A DNA stretch of 23,741 bases from Gammaproteobacteria bacterium (GCA_016214925.1 JACRMO010000142.1:1-23741); one strand, 5' to 3'. Shown: positions 1-7,943, numbered from the stretch's first letter. The notes: generated by a model not told the origin, from the sequence alone. Numbers and translations: made by a program.

Positions 1-388
1 CGAAATCGACAAGATGGCGCTGCCGCCCTGCCATGCCTTTTTTCAGTTCTACGTTGCACAGGGGCGTTTGTCCTGCCAGTTGTATCAGCGTAGCGCGGAT
101 ATCTTCCTGGGTGTGCCGTTCAACATCGCGTCCTATGCGCTGCTGACGATGATGGTCGCGCAGGTGGTCGGCTTGCAGCCCGGCGATTTCGTGCACACGC
201 TCGGCGACGCGCATTTGTATTCGAACCATCTGGAACAGACCGATCTGCAATTGTCGCGCGAACCCTATCCGCTGCCGACGCTACGCATCAATCCCGAAGT
301 GAAGGATCTGTTCGCGTTTCGTTTCGAGGATTTCGAACTGGCGGGTTATCAACATTATCCGCATATCAAGGCGCCGGTCGCGGTTTGA
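1..388 (+). CDS. thyA: Thymidylate synthase, C-terminal part (5' end outside window)
   Basis: Thymidylate synthase methylates dUMP to dTMP using methylene-tetrahydrofolate and releases dihydrofolate. Only the last ~128 residues are present; the frame is open from base 2, so the gene starts before the window. The active-site cysteine lies in PPCHAFFQFY (Cys codon at 29-31). It is followed by the family segments SCQLYQRSAD, GVPFNIASYALL, the dUMP-binding HLYSNHLEQ, QLSREPYPLP and the C-terminal RFEDFEL...HPHIKAPVAV-type ending (here YPHIKAPVAV). The ending matches E. coli ThyA closely, so the C-terminus is complete. folA, whose product recycles the dihydrofolate, follows after a 135-base gap holding a large inverted repeat. 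Confidence 0.97.
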   Translation, partial: EIDKMALPPCHAFFQFYVAQGRLSCQLYQRSADIFLGVPFNIASYALLTMMVAQVVGLQPGDFVHTLGDAHLYSNHLEQTDLQLSREPYPLPTLRINPEVKDLFAFRFEDFELAGYQHYPHIKAPVAV

Positions 389-412
389 ATGCGGGGCGTT
401 GCGAAAACCGGT

Positions 413-489
413 TCACACCGAAGAACGCAAAGGACGCAAAGAAATGATTGGTGTAAACATCTTTGCGCGCTTTGCGTCCTTCGGTGTGA
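413..489. repeat. Large imperfect inverted repeat with GCAAAG-type units, thyA-folA gap
   Basis: Two 29-base arms (413-441 and 461-489) are reverse complements at about 26 of 29 positions and flank a 19-base spacer. Each arm contains two short units of the kind ACGCAAAG / GCGCAAAG, so there is a short direct repeat inside the inverted repeat. No run of T follows, so it is not a classic intrinsic terminator, although the RNA would fold into a long stem. It resembles, from memory, a class of GCAAAGGACGCAAAG intergenic repeats in environmental Proteobacteria; that likeness is recollection, not a search. Confidence 0.75.
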
Positions 490-523
490 TGATTCATCTT
501 TTGCTTACTGACGCCAGGAACCT

Positions 524-1033
524 ATGCTCTCCATCATCGTCGCCATGGACCGCAACCGTCTCATCGGCCGCGGCAATGCCTTGCCCTGGCATCTGCCGGC
601 CGATCTGGCGCACTTCAAAACCGTTACGATGGGCAAGCCGATCGTCATGGGACGCAAGACCTATGAATCCATCGGCCGGCCGTTGCCGGGGCGACACAAC
701 ATCGTCATCAGCCGTAACCCAGCGTTCAGCGCGCCGGGCTGCACGGTCGTCGCCACGGTCGATGCGGCACTGGCCGCGGCCGGTGCGGTCGATGAAGTGA
801 TGGTGATCGGCGGAGCGCAGTTGTATGCCGAACTGCTGCCGCGCGCGCAGCGCATTTATCTCACGCGTATCGAAGCGGCCTTCGACGGCGATGCCTGGTT
901 TCCAGTCATGGATGAAACTGTCTGGCAGGAAGTGGCGTGCAACGCGCAGGCCGCGGACGAGCGCAATCCCTATGCCTACAGTTTTCTGACCTTGGAGCGC
1001 CGGTCGGTTGCCGCACGCCCTCCGCAGGCTTGA
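524..1033 (+). CDS. folA: Dihydrofolate reductase
   Basis: Reduces dihydrofolate to tetrahydrofolate with NADPH, in the cytoplasm; target of trimethoprim. The 169-residue length is usual. Visible landmarks are the N-terminal strand LSIIVAMDRN, the loop around IGRGNALPWHLPADL with the catalytic acid Asp27, the NADPH-binding MGRKTYESIGRPLPGR, and VIGGAQLYAELLP followed by YLTRIEA. AGGA lies a few bases before the ATG, supporting this start. It follows thyA in the same direction, a sensible pairing because ThyA produces dihydrofolate. In E. coli folA lies convergent with apaH; here two signalling genes sit between them. Confidence 0.98.
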   Translation: MLSIIVAMDRNRLIGRGNALPWHLPADLAHFKTVTMGKPIVMGRKTYESIGRPLPGRHNIVISRNPAFSAPGCTVVATVDAALAAAGAVDEVMVIGGAQLYAELLPRAQRIYLTRIEAAFDGDAWFPVMDETVWQEVACNAQAADERNPYAYSFLTLERRSVAARPPQA

Positions 1034-1064
1034 TCTTGCGGGGGGCGACTGCCATGCTCTGCGC

Positions 1065-2114
1065 ATGGCTAAGACTCGATTCGCGCTGGATATTCTGAAC
1101 CCGTCCCGCCGTGCCGCGCTGAAGGCGCTTACGGCCCTGTTGGCCTGCGGTGGCATGCAACGCCTGGCGGCGGAACCGACAACGATCCGCATCAATATTC
1201 CCGGTCCGTTGCTGATGCCGTTTTTCCCCGTGGAATTGATCCCCAAACTGGGTATCGACGCGCAGCTCGGCGCGGATCTGGGCATCCGCTACCACCCCTC
1301 GGGCGTGCTCGCCTTGGAAGACATGCTGGCCGGCAACGCCGATTTCGCCGGCGCGGGTTTTCCGATACTGCCAAAATTTCTGGAGAAAGGCCGATCGGTG
1401 GTGGCGGTTGCCCGCTTGAGCCGTGGTGTGCCGCCCTATGCGATCGTCGTGCGTGCCGATCTGGCCGACAGTATCCGCACTATCGCGGATCTGCGCGGCC
1501 GTACCCTCGGCGTGCACATCGGTAGCGCGACCACCAAGACCTATCTGCAATTGGTTGCCGAGCTGTGGGTCTCCCTGCATGGCGTACGCGCCGATGAGAT
1601 GCGGTGGGCGCCGGTCGCCCAAAACTACGAGGGTGTTTATGGAGCGATGGCCGGAGAGACGGTCGACGCGGTGTTTGTCGAAGAGCCGTATTCGGCCAGC
1701 CTGGTCCGGGCCGGCCTGGGGCGTGTGCTGGCCAACCTCTACGATCCGCGGCAGTCGGCGGGGATCGCGGGCAAAAACCATTTGCGTGCGGTGATCGTCA
1801 CCACGCCGGAACGTATCAAGGCCAATCCGCAACGTGTCCAGACGATGGTGCGAATGCTGCGCCGTGCGTTGCAGTGGACCAGCGCGGCCACGCCGGCGGA
1901 CATCGTCGCGCGCCTGGCGATCGAGGATGCGGGGCAACGCGCGGACATCGTCGATGCCCTGACACGCCTGCCGGCGCAGTACAGTCCAGAAGGCGATTTC
2001 ACCGCGGCGGAGATCGAGTCGACGCGGGAGTTCATGCGTGCGGTCGGGATCAAACTGCCCGCTGGCAAGGATATCCGCGACCTGATCGACGATCGCTGGG
2101 TTCGGTTGGACTAG
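1065..2114 (+). CDS. Periplasmic substrate-binding protein, SsuA/NrtA/THI5-like, with twin-arginine-like signal
   Basis: Looks like the solute receptor of a nitrate/sulfonate/taurine-type ABC importer. The chosen start (ATG 1065) gives 349 residues and places an N-terminal signal at the front: SRRAALK (residues 14-20), then a hydrophobic stretch ending LLACGG. The RR suggests Tat export, and Cys28 could be a poor lipobox. The mature part has a first lobe with PSGVLALEDMLAGNADFA, a hinge region with RTIADLRGRTLGVHIGSATTKTYL, and VDAVFVEEPYSASLV, all typical of the family. An upstream ATG at 1008 would place the signal internally, so I rejected it. No permease or ATPase gene is near; a GGDEF-EAL gene starts 4 bases after the stop. 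I infer it may act as a ligand sensor for that protein. The ligand is unknown. Confidence 0.85.
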   Translation: MAKTRFALDILNPSRRAALKALTALLACGGMQRLAAEPTTIRINIPGPLLMPFFPVELIPKLGIDAQLGADLGIRYHPSGVLALEDMLAGNADFAGAGFPILPKFLEKGRSVVAVARLSRGVPPYAIVVRADLADSIRTIADLRGRTLGVHIGSATTKTYLQLVAELWVSLHGVRADEMRWAPVAQNYEGVYGAMAGETVDAVFVEEPYSASLVRAGLGRVLANLYDPRQSAGIAGKNHLRAVIVTTPERIKANPQRVQTMVRMLRRALQWTSAATPADIVARLAIEDAGQRADIVDALTRLPAQYSPEGDFTAAEIESTREFMRAVGIKLPAGKDIRDLIDDRWVRLD

Positions 2115-2118
2115 CGCC

Positions 2119-4653
2119 GTGCCGACGCAGACCGGTTGGCGGCTGTTGCGGAGCCGACTGCGCGCCCTGCGCGGTCAGGCCATTGCACACATCTTCTTCG
2201 CCATGCTCATCGCCACCGTCAGCCTGGTTGCCATCGCGATGCAGGGTTATAGCGAGTTCCGCGCCCGTGAGATCGATCAGAAGTTCGAATCCCTGCGTGG
2301 CTATTACGGCGACCAACTGGTACGGGTCGAGTTCGCCTGGAAGAGCGCCGCGGAGCAATTGCGCGCGCGGCTCGAATTTGGGCGCATCTTGGAACAACAG
2401 CGGGAACAACAGGATGACAAGCGCTGGCCGAAATTCACCGCCTTTCTGAATGCGCAACGGGTGTTCAGCGAGTTTCCCACGTTGTTAGTGCTCAGCGGCG
2501 ACGGCCGGATCCTCTATCGCTATGGTGTCATCGCGCACACCCTGGATCAGGAAACCATCCGCGTCAGCGAATGGCATTTCGAGGCCGCGCTGGGTGAACT
2601 CTATCGCGTGTTTCGCGAACCGATCTGGTTGGGCGCCGAGGGGCAGGGACAATTGGTGCTGCTCAAGCCGTTGGACAATGCCGCACTCAAAGACATGGTG
2701 ATTCCGGAGGCGGTGTTGGCAATCAGTTGGTGGGATCGCGTGGTAGCGGTGTCCCGCGACGATTATCCCGTGGATCTCGCCACCGATGTGCGGCAGGTGG
2801 TGAGCATGGGGGCGCAGCGCCTGGTGCAGGCGCGGGTCACCTGGCCGGGTACCGCCGCGCCGCGGCCGATGTTGCTCGCTTACCGCGAATTGCACGATAT
2901 CCTGCCGTTCCGCGTATTCCTGTACTGGCTGCTGGCGGCCGTGGCGGCGATCACATTGCTGCTGTGGCTGGCGTTGGGACGCTGGCTGGCCGCGACGGTG
3001 CGGCGCCTGGAGGGCGTCGACCTGGCGCTCGATGGTTATGCCCAGCAGTTGCCGCGCGCGGCCGTGGAAGTACACCTGCTCGCCGCGCGGCAACGTCGCG
3101 ACGAGATCAACAATCTTGCCGATGCCATCAGCGAGCTGATGCATGCGGTGGACGCGCGCGAACGCGAACAGGCCACCTATCTGGAAACGCTGGCACTGCT
3201 CGAAGAGGCGGTGCTGGAACTGGATTGCGATGGCAACATTCGCCATGCCAGCCCGGGTTGGAACAAGCTTGCGCATTGCGACAATGCGGTCGGGCGCAAT
3301 CTGTTGGAGTTCATCCACCCAGCCGATGCCGCCGTCTTGCATACGCAGTGCACGGTGTTGCGTTCCGGCGAGAAGAACCATTTGTTGTTCCGGGCGCGGC
3401 TGGCGGGGCCCAATCCCGAACAGCAGAGTTGGATCGAGTGCCGCTTTCTGGGTTTCCGCGATGAACACGGCGAGGTCGCCGGTATCCGCGGAGTGCTGCG
3501 CGACATCACCCAAGCCTATCTGCACGAGAAGCAGATCAGTCATATGGCGCTGCACGATGCGCTCACCAGCCTACCCAACCGTGTGCTGTTGGAAGACCGC
3601 CTCAAGATCGCCCTGCGCATGGCGACGCGCACCAGCGACAAGGTGTGCGTGTGTTTCATCGACATCGATCACTTCAAGAACGTCAACGACACACTCGGCC
3701 ACAAAGCAGGCGATCGTTTGCTGGTGGCGTTCGCCAACCTGTTGCGCGGCGAATTGCGCGCGGGCGATACGCTGGCACGCTGGGGCGGCGATGAGTTCGT
3801 GCTGCTGTTGCCCGGTATGCCAAGCGATCAGGATATCCGCGAAGTAACGCACAAGATCAGCGCGGTCATTCAGCAACCACTCTTACTCGATGGTGCCGAG
3901 ATGCGCATGACCTTCAGTCTGGGTGCGGCCATCTATCCCGACGACGCCGAAAACAGCGAGGTGCTGTTCTCGCAGGCGGATCGCGCGATGTTCTACGCCA
4001 AGGCGCAGGGCCGTAATCAGAGTTGCTTCTTCGGCGACATGACCTCCAAGGGCATCGGCAAGAAGGAACTTTATGTCCAGAACCGGTTGGCGAGCGCCAT
4101 CAATGCGGGACAGATTCAAGCGTGGTTCCAGCCGATCATCTGCGCGCGCACGGGAATCTGCGTTGGCGTCGAGGTGCTGGCGCGCTGGCATGACGACGAA
4201 CTCGGCTGGATCTCGCCGGCAACCTTTATCCCGATCGCGGAGAACATCGGGTTGATCCGTGAGCTGGGTCAGCAGGTGTGGCAGGCGAGTCTGACAATGC
4301 AGGAGCATTGTCGCGCCGCCGGGCAGAATCTGCGTTTCGCTGTGAACGTCTCCAAACGCCAGTTGTTCATCCCATCGTTTACCGAGCAGGCGCTTGCGGA
4401 ACTGGAACGCCGCGGCATTCCCAGTAGCGAGATCACCTGGGAGGTGACCGAGAGTGTGGCCTTACGCGATGTGGAGCACGCCGCCGAACGCTTGCATGAA
4501 TTGAAGGCTGCGGGTTTCAAGATCGCCATCGACGATTTCGGCACCGGTTACTCATCGCTGTCGCAGCTGCACGAGATCCATGCCGACGAGTTGAAAATCG
4601 ACATCTCCTTTGTGCGGCGCATTCACGAACCCGCCGGGTTGAGCCTGGTGTAG
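2119..4653 (+). CDS. Membrane PAS-GGDEF-EAL protein, EAL domain cut short by in-frame TAG
   Basis: c-di-GMP turnover protein, 844 residues to the TAG at 4651-4653. Order: membrane segment (~23-45), periplasmic region (~46-263), second membrane segment (~264-290), HAMP-like linker, PAS (~352-470), GGDEF domain (~475-640) and a partial EAL domain. The cyclase motif GGDEF is intact at 556-560, with the inhibitory RxxD site as RAGD at 547-550, so cyclase activity is plausible. EAL landmarks present are EVLARW (685), NVSKRQL, EVTES, DDFGTGYSS (805) and LKID (Lys826). The TAG removes the later AEGVE and QGY motifs, so the truncated form should lack phosphodiesterase activity. The start is a GTG 4 bases after the binding-protein stop, implying co-transcription. 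The unbroken frame would end at 4851. Confidence 0.9.
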   Translation: MPTQTGWRLLRSRLRALRGQAIAHIFFAMLIATVSLVAIAMQGYSEFRAREIDQKFESLRGYYGDQLVRVEFAWKSAAEQLRARLEFGRILEQQREQQDDKRWPKFTAFLNAQRVFSEFPTLLVLSGDGRILYRYGVIAHTLDQETIRVSEWHFEAALGELYRVFREPIWLGAEGQGQLVLLKPLDNAALKDMVIPEAVLAISWWDRVVAVSRDDYPVDLATDVRQVVSMGAQRLVQARVTWPGTAAPRPMLLAYRELHDILPFRVFLYWLLAAVAAITLLLWLALGRWLAATVRRLEGVDLALDGYAQQLPRAAVEVHLLAARQRRDEINNLADAISELMHAVDAREREQATYLETLALLEEAVLELDCDGNIRHASPGWNKLAHCDNAVGRNLLEFIHPADAAVLHTQCTVLRSGEKNHLLFRARLAGPNPEQQSWIECRFLGFRDEHGEVAGIRGVLRDITQAYLHEKQISHMALHDALTSLPNRVLLEDRLKIALRMATRTSDKVCVCFIDIDHFKNVNDTLGHKAGDRLLVAFANLLRGELRAGDTLARWGGDEFVLLLPGMPSDQDIREVTHKISAVIQQPLLLDGAEMRMTFSLGAAIYPDDAENSEVLFSQADRAMFYAKAQGRNQSCFFGDMTSKGIGKKELYVQNRLASAINAGQIQAWFQPIICARTGICVGVEVLARWHDDELGWISPATFIPIAENIGLIRELGQQVWQASLTMQEHCRAAGQNLRFAVNVSKRQLFIPSFTEQALAELERRGIPSSEITWEVTESVALRDVEHAAERLHELKAAGFKIAIDDFGTGYSSLSQLHEIHADELKIDISFVRRIHEPAGLSLV

Positions 4654-4851
4654 GCCATCATCCATATTGCCAGCGCACTCGGCCTGCATACGGTGGCCGA
4701 AGGTGTCGAGGATGCATCCGCCGCGGATGCGTTGCGCGAACTCGGTGTCGATTATCTCCAGGGCTATCACTTCGCCCGCCCCATGCCCCGCGAGGAATTT
4801 CTGCACTGGCTGGAAACTCACCAGGCGCAGCCTACGTCAGTAATGCCCTAA
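4654..4851 (+). pseudogene. In-frame remainder of the EAL domain downstream of the TAG
   Basis: After the TAG the same frame stays open for 65 codons to a TAA at 4849-4851. It encodes the expected end of an EAL domain: AIIHIASALGLHTVAEGVED, then LRELGVDYLQGYHFARPMP and EEFLHWL. These hold the late catalytic Glu (AEGVE) and the QGY motif, so this is the true 3' end of the upstream gene and not a new gene. The TAA overlaps the stop of convergent apaH, as expected for an ancestral gene end. One base change (for example CAG, GAG or AAG to TAG) would explain the interruption. It could be a real nonsense mutation, suppression, or a sequencing error. Confidence 0.85.
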
Positions 4852-5681
4852 ATGTCTCCAGGCGTGCGTATGCCCGCGCACGGGATACGCATCCACTGTG
4901 GTTGGGTGTCCAGACGCAGGGCCGTGAGCTGTCCACCCCACAAGCAACCTGTGTCGAGCGGATAGATGCCGGGGTCGTCGCGCAATCCCAATGTCGACCA
5001 GTGGCCGAACAGAATGTTGAGATCGCGACTGCGGCGTTGTGGCAGGCTGAACCAAGGCAGGAATCCCGTCGGTTGGCTGCCGGGTGCGCCTTTGAAGGCG
5101 AATGCGGTGCGTCCGTCGCTATCGCAATAGCGCAGGCGCGTCAGGCAATTGGTGATGAAGCGCAGGCGTTCCCAACCGGACAGTTCCTCCGACCACAACG
5201 CCGGTTCGTCGCCGTACATATGCGCGAAATAGTCGGCGTGGGCCGCGCTGCGCAATAGCGTTTCCACTTCCCGCGCGCAGGCCTGTGCCTGGGCGAGGTC
5301 CCATTGCGGTGGCAGTCCGGCATGCACCAGGGTAAAACCGAGTGTCGCGTCGTGATGTAGTAAGGGTTGATGCCGCAACCAATCCAGCAGCTCCTCGCGA
5401 TCGGGCGCATCGAAAATCGGATTCAAGGTGTCGTGCGCCTTGATGCGCGCGGGATTGTCGGCCGCCGCGAGCAGGTGCAGGTCGTGATTGCCGAGCACGG
5501 TGAGCGCGGCATCCCCCAGGTTGCGCACGAAGCGCAGGGTTTCCAGGGAATGCAGGCCGCGGTTGACCAGATCGCCGGCGAACCACAACCGGTCCTGCGC
5601 CGGGTCGAAGTGCAGATAATCCAGCAGGTGTTGCAGTTCGCGGTAACAGCCCTGGATATCGCCGATTGCGTAGACGGCCAC
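4848..5681 (-). CDS. apaH: Symmetrical diadenosine tetraphosphatase
   Basis: Hydrolyses Ap4A to two ADP and is also known to decap Np4-capped RNA. The 277-residue protein shows the calcineurin-like metallophosphatase motifs in order: GDIQGCY near the N-terminus (the ApaH form of GDxHG), GDLVNRG, GNHD, and VHAGLPPQW. FGHWSTLG and PLDTGCLWGG near the C-terminus are further ApaH signatures. It lies 10 bases downstream of apaG and is certainly co-transcribed with it, as in E. coli. Its TAG stop overlaps the TAA that ends the full GGDEF-EAL frame on the other strand. Confidence 0.97.
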   Translation of the reverse strand: MAVYAIGDIQGCYRELQHLLDYLHFDPAQDRLWFAGDLVNRGLHSLETLRFVRNLGDAALTVLGNHDLHLLAAADNPARIKAHDTLNPIFDAPDREELLDWLRHQPLLHHDATLGFTLVHAGLPPQWDLAQAQACAREVETLLRSAAHADYFAHMYGDEPALWSEELSGWERLRFITNCLTRLRYCDSDGRTAFAFKGAPGSQPTGFLPWFSLPQRRSRDLNILFGHWSTLGLRDDPGIYPLDTGCLWGGQLTALRLDTQPQWMRIPCAGIRTPGDI

Positions 5682-5691
5682 GGCGCGCGGT

Positions 5692-6099
5692 TCAGTGCAG
5701 GACGCGGGGGATGGCCAGGGTAAAGGCGGGGACCTCGGCGTCGAATTCGATACCGTCGTCGGCGATCATCTGATAACTGCCGCGCATGCTGCCGACGGCG
5801 GTTTCCAGCAGCGTACCGCTGGTGTAGCGAAAGGCCTCGCCGGGCTGTAGATGCGGTTGTTCACCGACCACGCCATCGCCGCGGACTTCCTGGGTCTTGC
5901 CATTGCTGTCGGTGATGATCCAGTGCCGGGTCAGCAACTTTGCCGGCACCTGTCCGGCGTTGCGGATGGTGATGGTGTAGGCGAAGACATAGCGCTGTTG
6001 TTCCGGGACGGACTGGTTTTCCACATAGGTGGTTTCCACGCTGACCTGGATATCGTAGCTCGAAGGGGTGTTCATGTGCGGCTCATATGCGGCGTTCAT
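5692..6099 (-). CDS. apaG: ApaG (Co2+/Mg2+ efflux-associated protein)
   Basis: ApaG is a small beta-sandwich protein of poorly defined role, historically linked to Co2+ resistance and Mg2+ efflux. The core VENQSVPEQQRYVFAYTITIRN, split by few differences, aligns with E. coli ApaG, as do RHWIITDSNG, GVVGEQPHLQPGE, YTSGTLLET and GSYQMI. Two starts are possible. ATG 6099 has TAGG 5 bases upstream and gives 135 residues; ATG 6075 gives 127 residues, closer to the family length of ~125. I list the longer. In E. coli ksgA lies directly upstream; here about 3.8 kb of sugar-metabolism and small genes intervene. Confidence 0.95.
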   Translation of the reverse strand: MNAAYEPHMNTPSSYDIQVSVETTYVENQSVPEQQRYVFAYTITIRNAGQVPAKLLTRHWIITDSNGKTQEVRGDGVVGEQPHLQPGEAFRYTSGTLLETAVGSMRGSYQMIADDGIEFDAEVPAFTLAIPRVLH

Positions 6100-6150
6100 T
6101 TGTGCCTAGGATACGCTGGTTGCGGCGGATGGTTCAAAATACCGCATAAC

Positions 6151-7188
6151 CTAGGGGACAGATTTCAAATCTGTCCCCGTTGCCGCTTGAAATCGTCCTG
6201 CGTACAGCGCCGCGCCCAGCAGGCCGGGCGTGGGATGGACGACAATATGCAGCGCAATCCGGCGCGTCAGTTTCTCCATGCGTCCCTTGGCGTTGAAGGC
6301 ATGCAGAAATTCGCCGTCGGTCAACGCGGGCAGGATCTTCGGTGCAATGCCGCCGGCAACATACAGGCCGCCGAAGGGCAGGCAGGCAAGGGCGAGATTG
6401 CCGGCCTGTGCGCCGTAGATCCGTACGAACTCGTGGAGCGACTCCTGCGCAAGTGCATCGCTGCCGGCCAGTGCGGCCCGGCTGATGGCGGCGGCGGGAT
6501 CGCCGTGCTCGTAGGCATGGGCAATCGCCTCCGGGACGGTGAGGCCACGGCGCACTTGTAGGAAGCGGTAGATATAGGCCAGGCCGGAACCCGAGCACAG
6601 TCGCTCGCAGGATACATGCCCGTGTTCGGCGCGCAGACTGCTCAGCAGATGTATCTGTTGTTCGTTCTGCGGCGCGAAATCCACATGGCCACCTTCGGTG
6701 GGCAGCACGTCGTAGCCGCCGTCGCGCCAGATCAGCAGCGCTTGACCCAGACCAGTGCCGGCGCCGAGCACGGCGCGCGGCGCGCGCGGCTGCGGCTCGC
6801 CCGCTTGCAGGGTCAGCAGATCGCCCGCGCTCAGCGCGGCGATGCCATGCCCGGCGGCGGCAAAATCGTTGATGAGTGTCAGTCGCGGAATGCCCAGGCG
6901 TTGCGCGAGTGTGTCGCTGGCGAGCGTCCAGGGCAGATTGGTGACGTGGGCGTGCTGGCTATCGCCGCAGTCACTGATCGGACCGGCAATGGCCAGACAG
7001 GCGCGCGTCGGGCGTGGTGCTGATGCCACGGCGAGAAAGTCTTGCAGGATGGGCAATAGGTCGGGCCAATCGGCGCTGACATAATGTTGTTCACGCAGCG
7101 GCGTGCAACCGGTGCCGTCGCTCTCGGCCAGTAATACGCGGGTATGCGTGCCGCCGACATCGGCGGCGAGGACACACGTCGCGCTCAT
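6151..7188 (-). CDS. glk: Glucokinase, with repeat-encoded C-terminal tail
   Basis: Phosphorylates glucose to glucose-6-phosphate with ATP (bacterial Glk family, not ROK). From ATG 7188 the protein has 345 residues. Motifs: phosphate-binding LAADVGGTHTRVLL, CLAIAGPI, the sugar-binding NLPWTL and LINDFAAAGHGI, GAGTGLGQALL, TEGGHVDFAP, ERLCSGSGL and GGLYVAGGIAPK. The start overlaps the pgl stop (ATGA), indicating translational coupling. The family normally ends soon after the LLGAALYA helix; here the tail continues through GRFQAATG to TDLKSVP, with the last residues coming from the palindromic repeat at 6154-6178. An upstream in-frame start at 7227 would lie inside pgl and is less likely. Confidence 0.95.
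   Translation of the reverse strand: MSATCVLAADVGGTHTRVLLAESDGTGCTPLREQHYVSADWPDLLPILQDFLAVASAPRPTRACLAIAGPISDCGDSQHAHVTNLPWTLASDTLAQRLGIPRLTLINDFAAAGHGIAALSAGDLLTLQAGEPQPRAPRAVLGAGTGLGQALLIWRDGGYDVLPTEGGHVDFAPQNEQQIHLLSSLRAEHGHVSCERLCSGSGLAYIYRFLQVRRGLTVPEAIAHAYEHGDPAAAISRAALAGSDALAQESLHEFVRIYGAQAGNLALACLPFGGLYVAGGIAPKILPALTDGEFLHAFNAKGRMEKLTRRIALHIVVHPTPGLLGAALYAGRFQAATGTDLKSVP
6154..6178. repeat. Perfect 12-bp palindrome (GGGGACAGATTT / AAATCTGTCCCC) at the end of glk
   Basis: Arms at 6154-6165 and 6167-6178 are perfect reverse complements around a single central C. The element overlaps the last glk codons: read on the minus strand it encodes the TDLKSVP tail, and the TAG stop (6151-6153) follows at once. 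From memory this palindrome is a widespread REP-like repeat in Proteobacteria, often linked to REP-associated tyrosine transposases; no transposase gene is visible here. In RNA it would form a strong hairpin and could attenuate readthrough between glk and apaG. Confidence 0.85.
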
Positions 7189-7943
7189 GGGCGCAGCTCC
7201 GCGGCGGCGTGCGCGTCCAGATACCAATCCACTTGGCCGCGTGGACGTATGTCCTGCACCGGCACGGCGGGCGCGGTCGTATCGGGATGGCAGATGCGGC
7301 GCAGCATCGCCGCTTTGTCACTGCCGGCGACCAGGAACATCAGCTGTCGGGCCGCATCCAGCACCGGGTAGGTCAGCGATAACCGCCAACTCTGCAAGCG
7401 TTCGACATAGACCGCGCCGATGCTGCGCGCACGCTCGTGCAGGATGGGGCTGTCCGGAAACAGCGAACAGGTGTGTCCGTCCGCGCCCATGCCGAGCATA
7501 ATCAGGTCGAATACCGGTATGCCGGCGACGTCGCGGGGGAGCCGTTCGCGCAGCAGCGCGGCATAGTCCACGGCGTCCTTATCGATGTGCTCCGGTGTGG
7601 CGGCCATGCGTTGCACGTTGGCCGCCGGGATGTCGATGTGCGCGAGCAGCGCCTCATGGGCCATGCGGAAATTACTGTCGGCATGCGTGGGTGGCACGGC
7701 GCGTTCATCGCCGAAATAAATCTGTACCCGCGCCCAGTCGATGCGGTCGCACCGTTCCGGACGTGCCAGCAGTTGATATACCCGCTTGGGTGTGGAACCG
7801 CCCGCGAGTGCGACATGGAAGGCGCCACGCTGGCTGATAGCGGCGTGACACAGCGCGATCCAGCGTTCCGCGGCGGCCTCGGACAGGTGTTCGAGATCCG
7901 GATAGACGTGGAGATTGTGCGCGCAAATCCCGGCGTTGGGCAT
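7185..7943 (-). CDS. pgl: 6-phosphogluconolactonase
   Basis: Hydrolyses 6-phosphogluconolactone to 6-phosphogluconate, the second step of the oxidative pentose phosphate and Entner-Doudoroff routes. The 252-residue protein is the DevB/SOL type, not the beta-propeller YbhE type. Visible motifs are FHVALAGGSTPKRVYQLL, IYFGDERAVPPTHADSNFRM and MLGMGADGHTCSLFPDSP. It is the middle gene of tal > pgl > glk, with glk overlapping by 4 bases. No zwf is in the window, so its substrate must come from a glucose-6-phosphate dehydrogenase encoded elsewhere. The ribosome-binding site is weak. Confidence 0.95.
   Translation of the reverse strand: MPNAGICAHNLHVYPDLEHLSEAAAERWIALCHAAISQRGAFHVALAGGSTPKRVYQLLARPERCDRIDWARVQIYFGDERAVPPTHADSNFRMAHEALLAHIDIPAANVQRMAATPEHIDKDAVDYAALLRERLPRDVAGIPVFDLIMLGMGADGHTCSLFPDSPILHERARSIGAVYVERLQSWRLSLTYPVLDAARQLMFLVAGSDKAAMLRRICHPDTTAPAVPVQDIRPRGQVDWYLDAHAAAELRP

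Noticed and set aside
413..489. CRISPR-like array in the thyA-folA gap
   Set aside because: There is one inverted repeat with short internal units, not several regularly spaced direct repeats with unique spacers, and no cas genes.
494..1285. Long minus-strand open frame over folA
   Set aside because: It is the antisense shadow of folA and the binding-protein gene, composed of Arg/Ala-rich sequence with no family motif.
2485..3555. 356-codon minus-strand open frame over the GGDEF-EAL gene
   Set aside because: The GC-rich antisense frame mirrors the real plus-strand gene; no ribosome-binding site or recognisable domain.
4651..4653. TAG in the EAL gene as selenocysteine/pyrrolysine or genome-wide amber recoding
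   Set aside because: Selenocysteine uses TGA. Several other genes here end in TAG, and no pyrrolysine machinery is seen; a simple nonsense change or sequence error is more likely.
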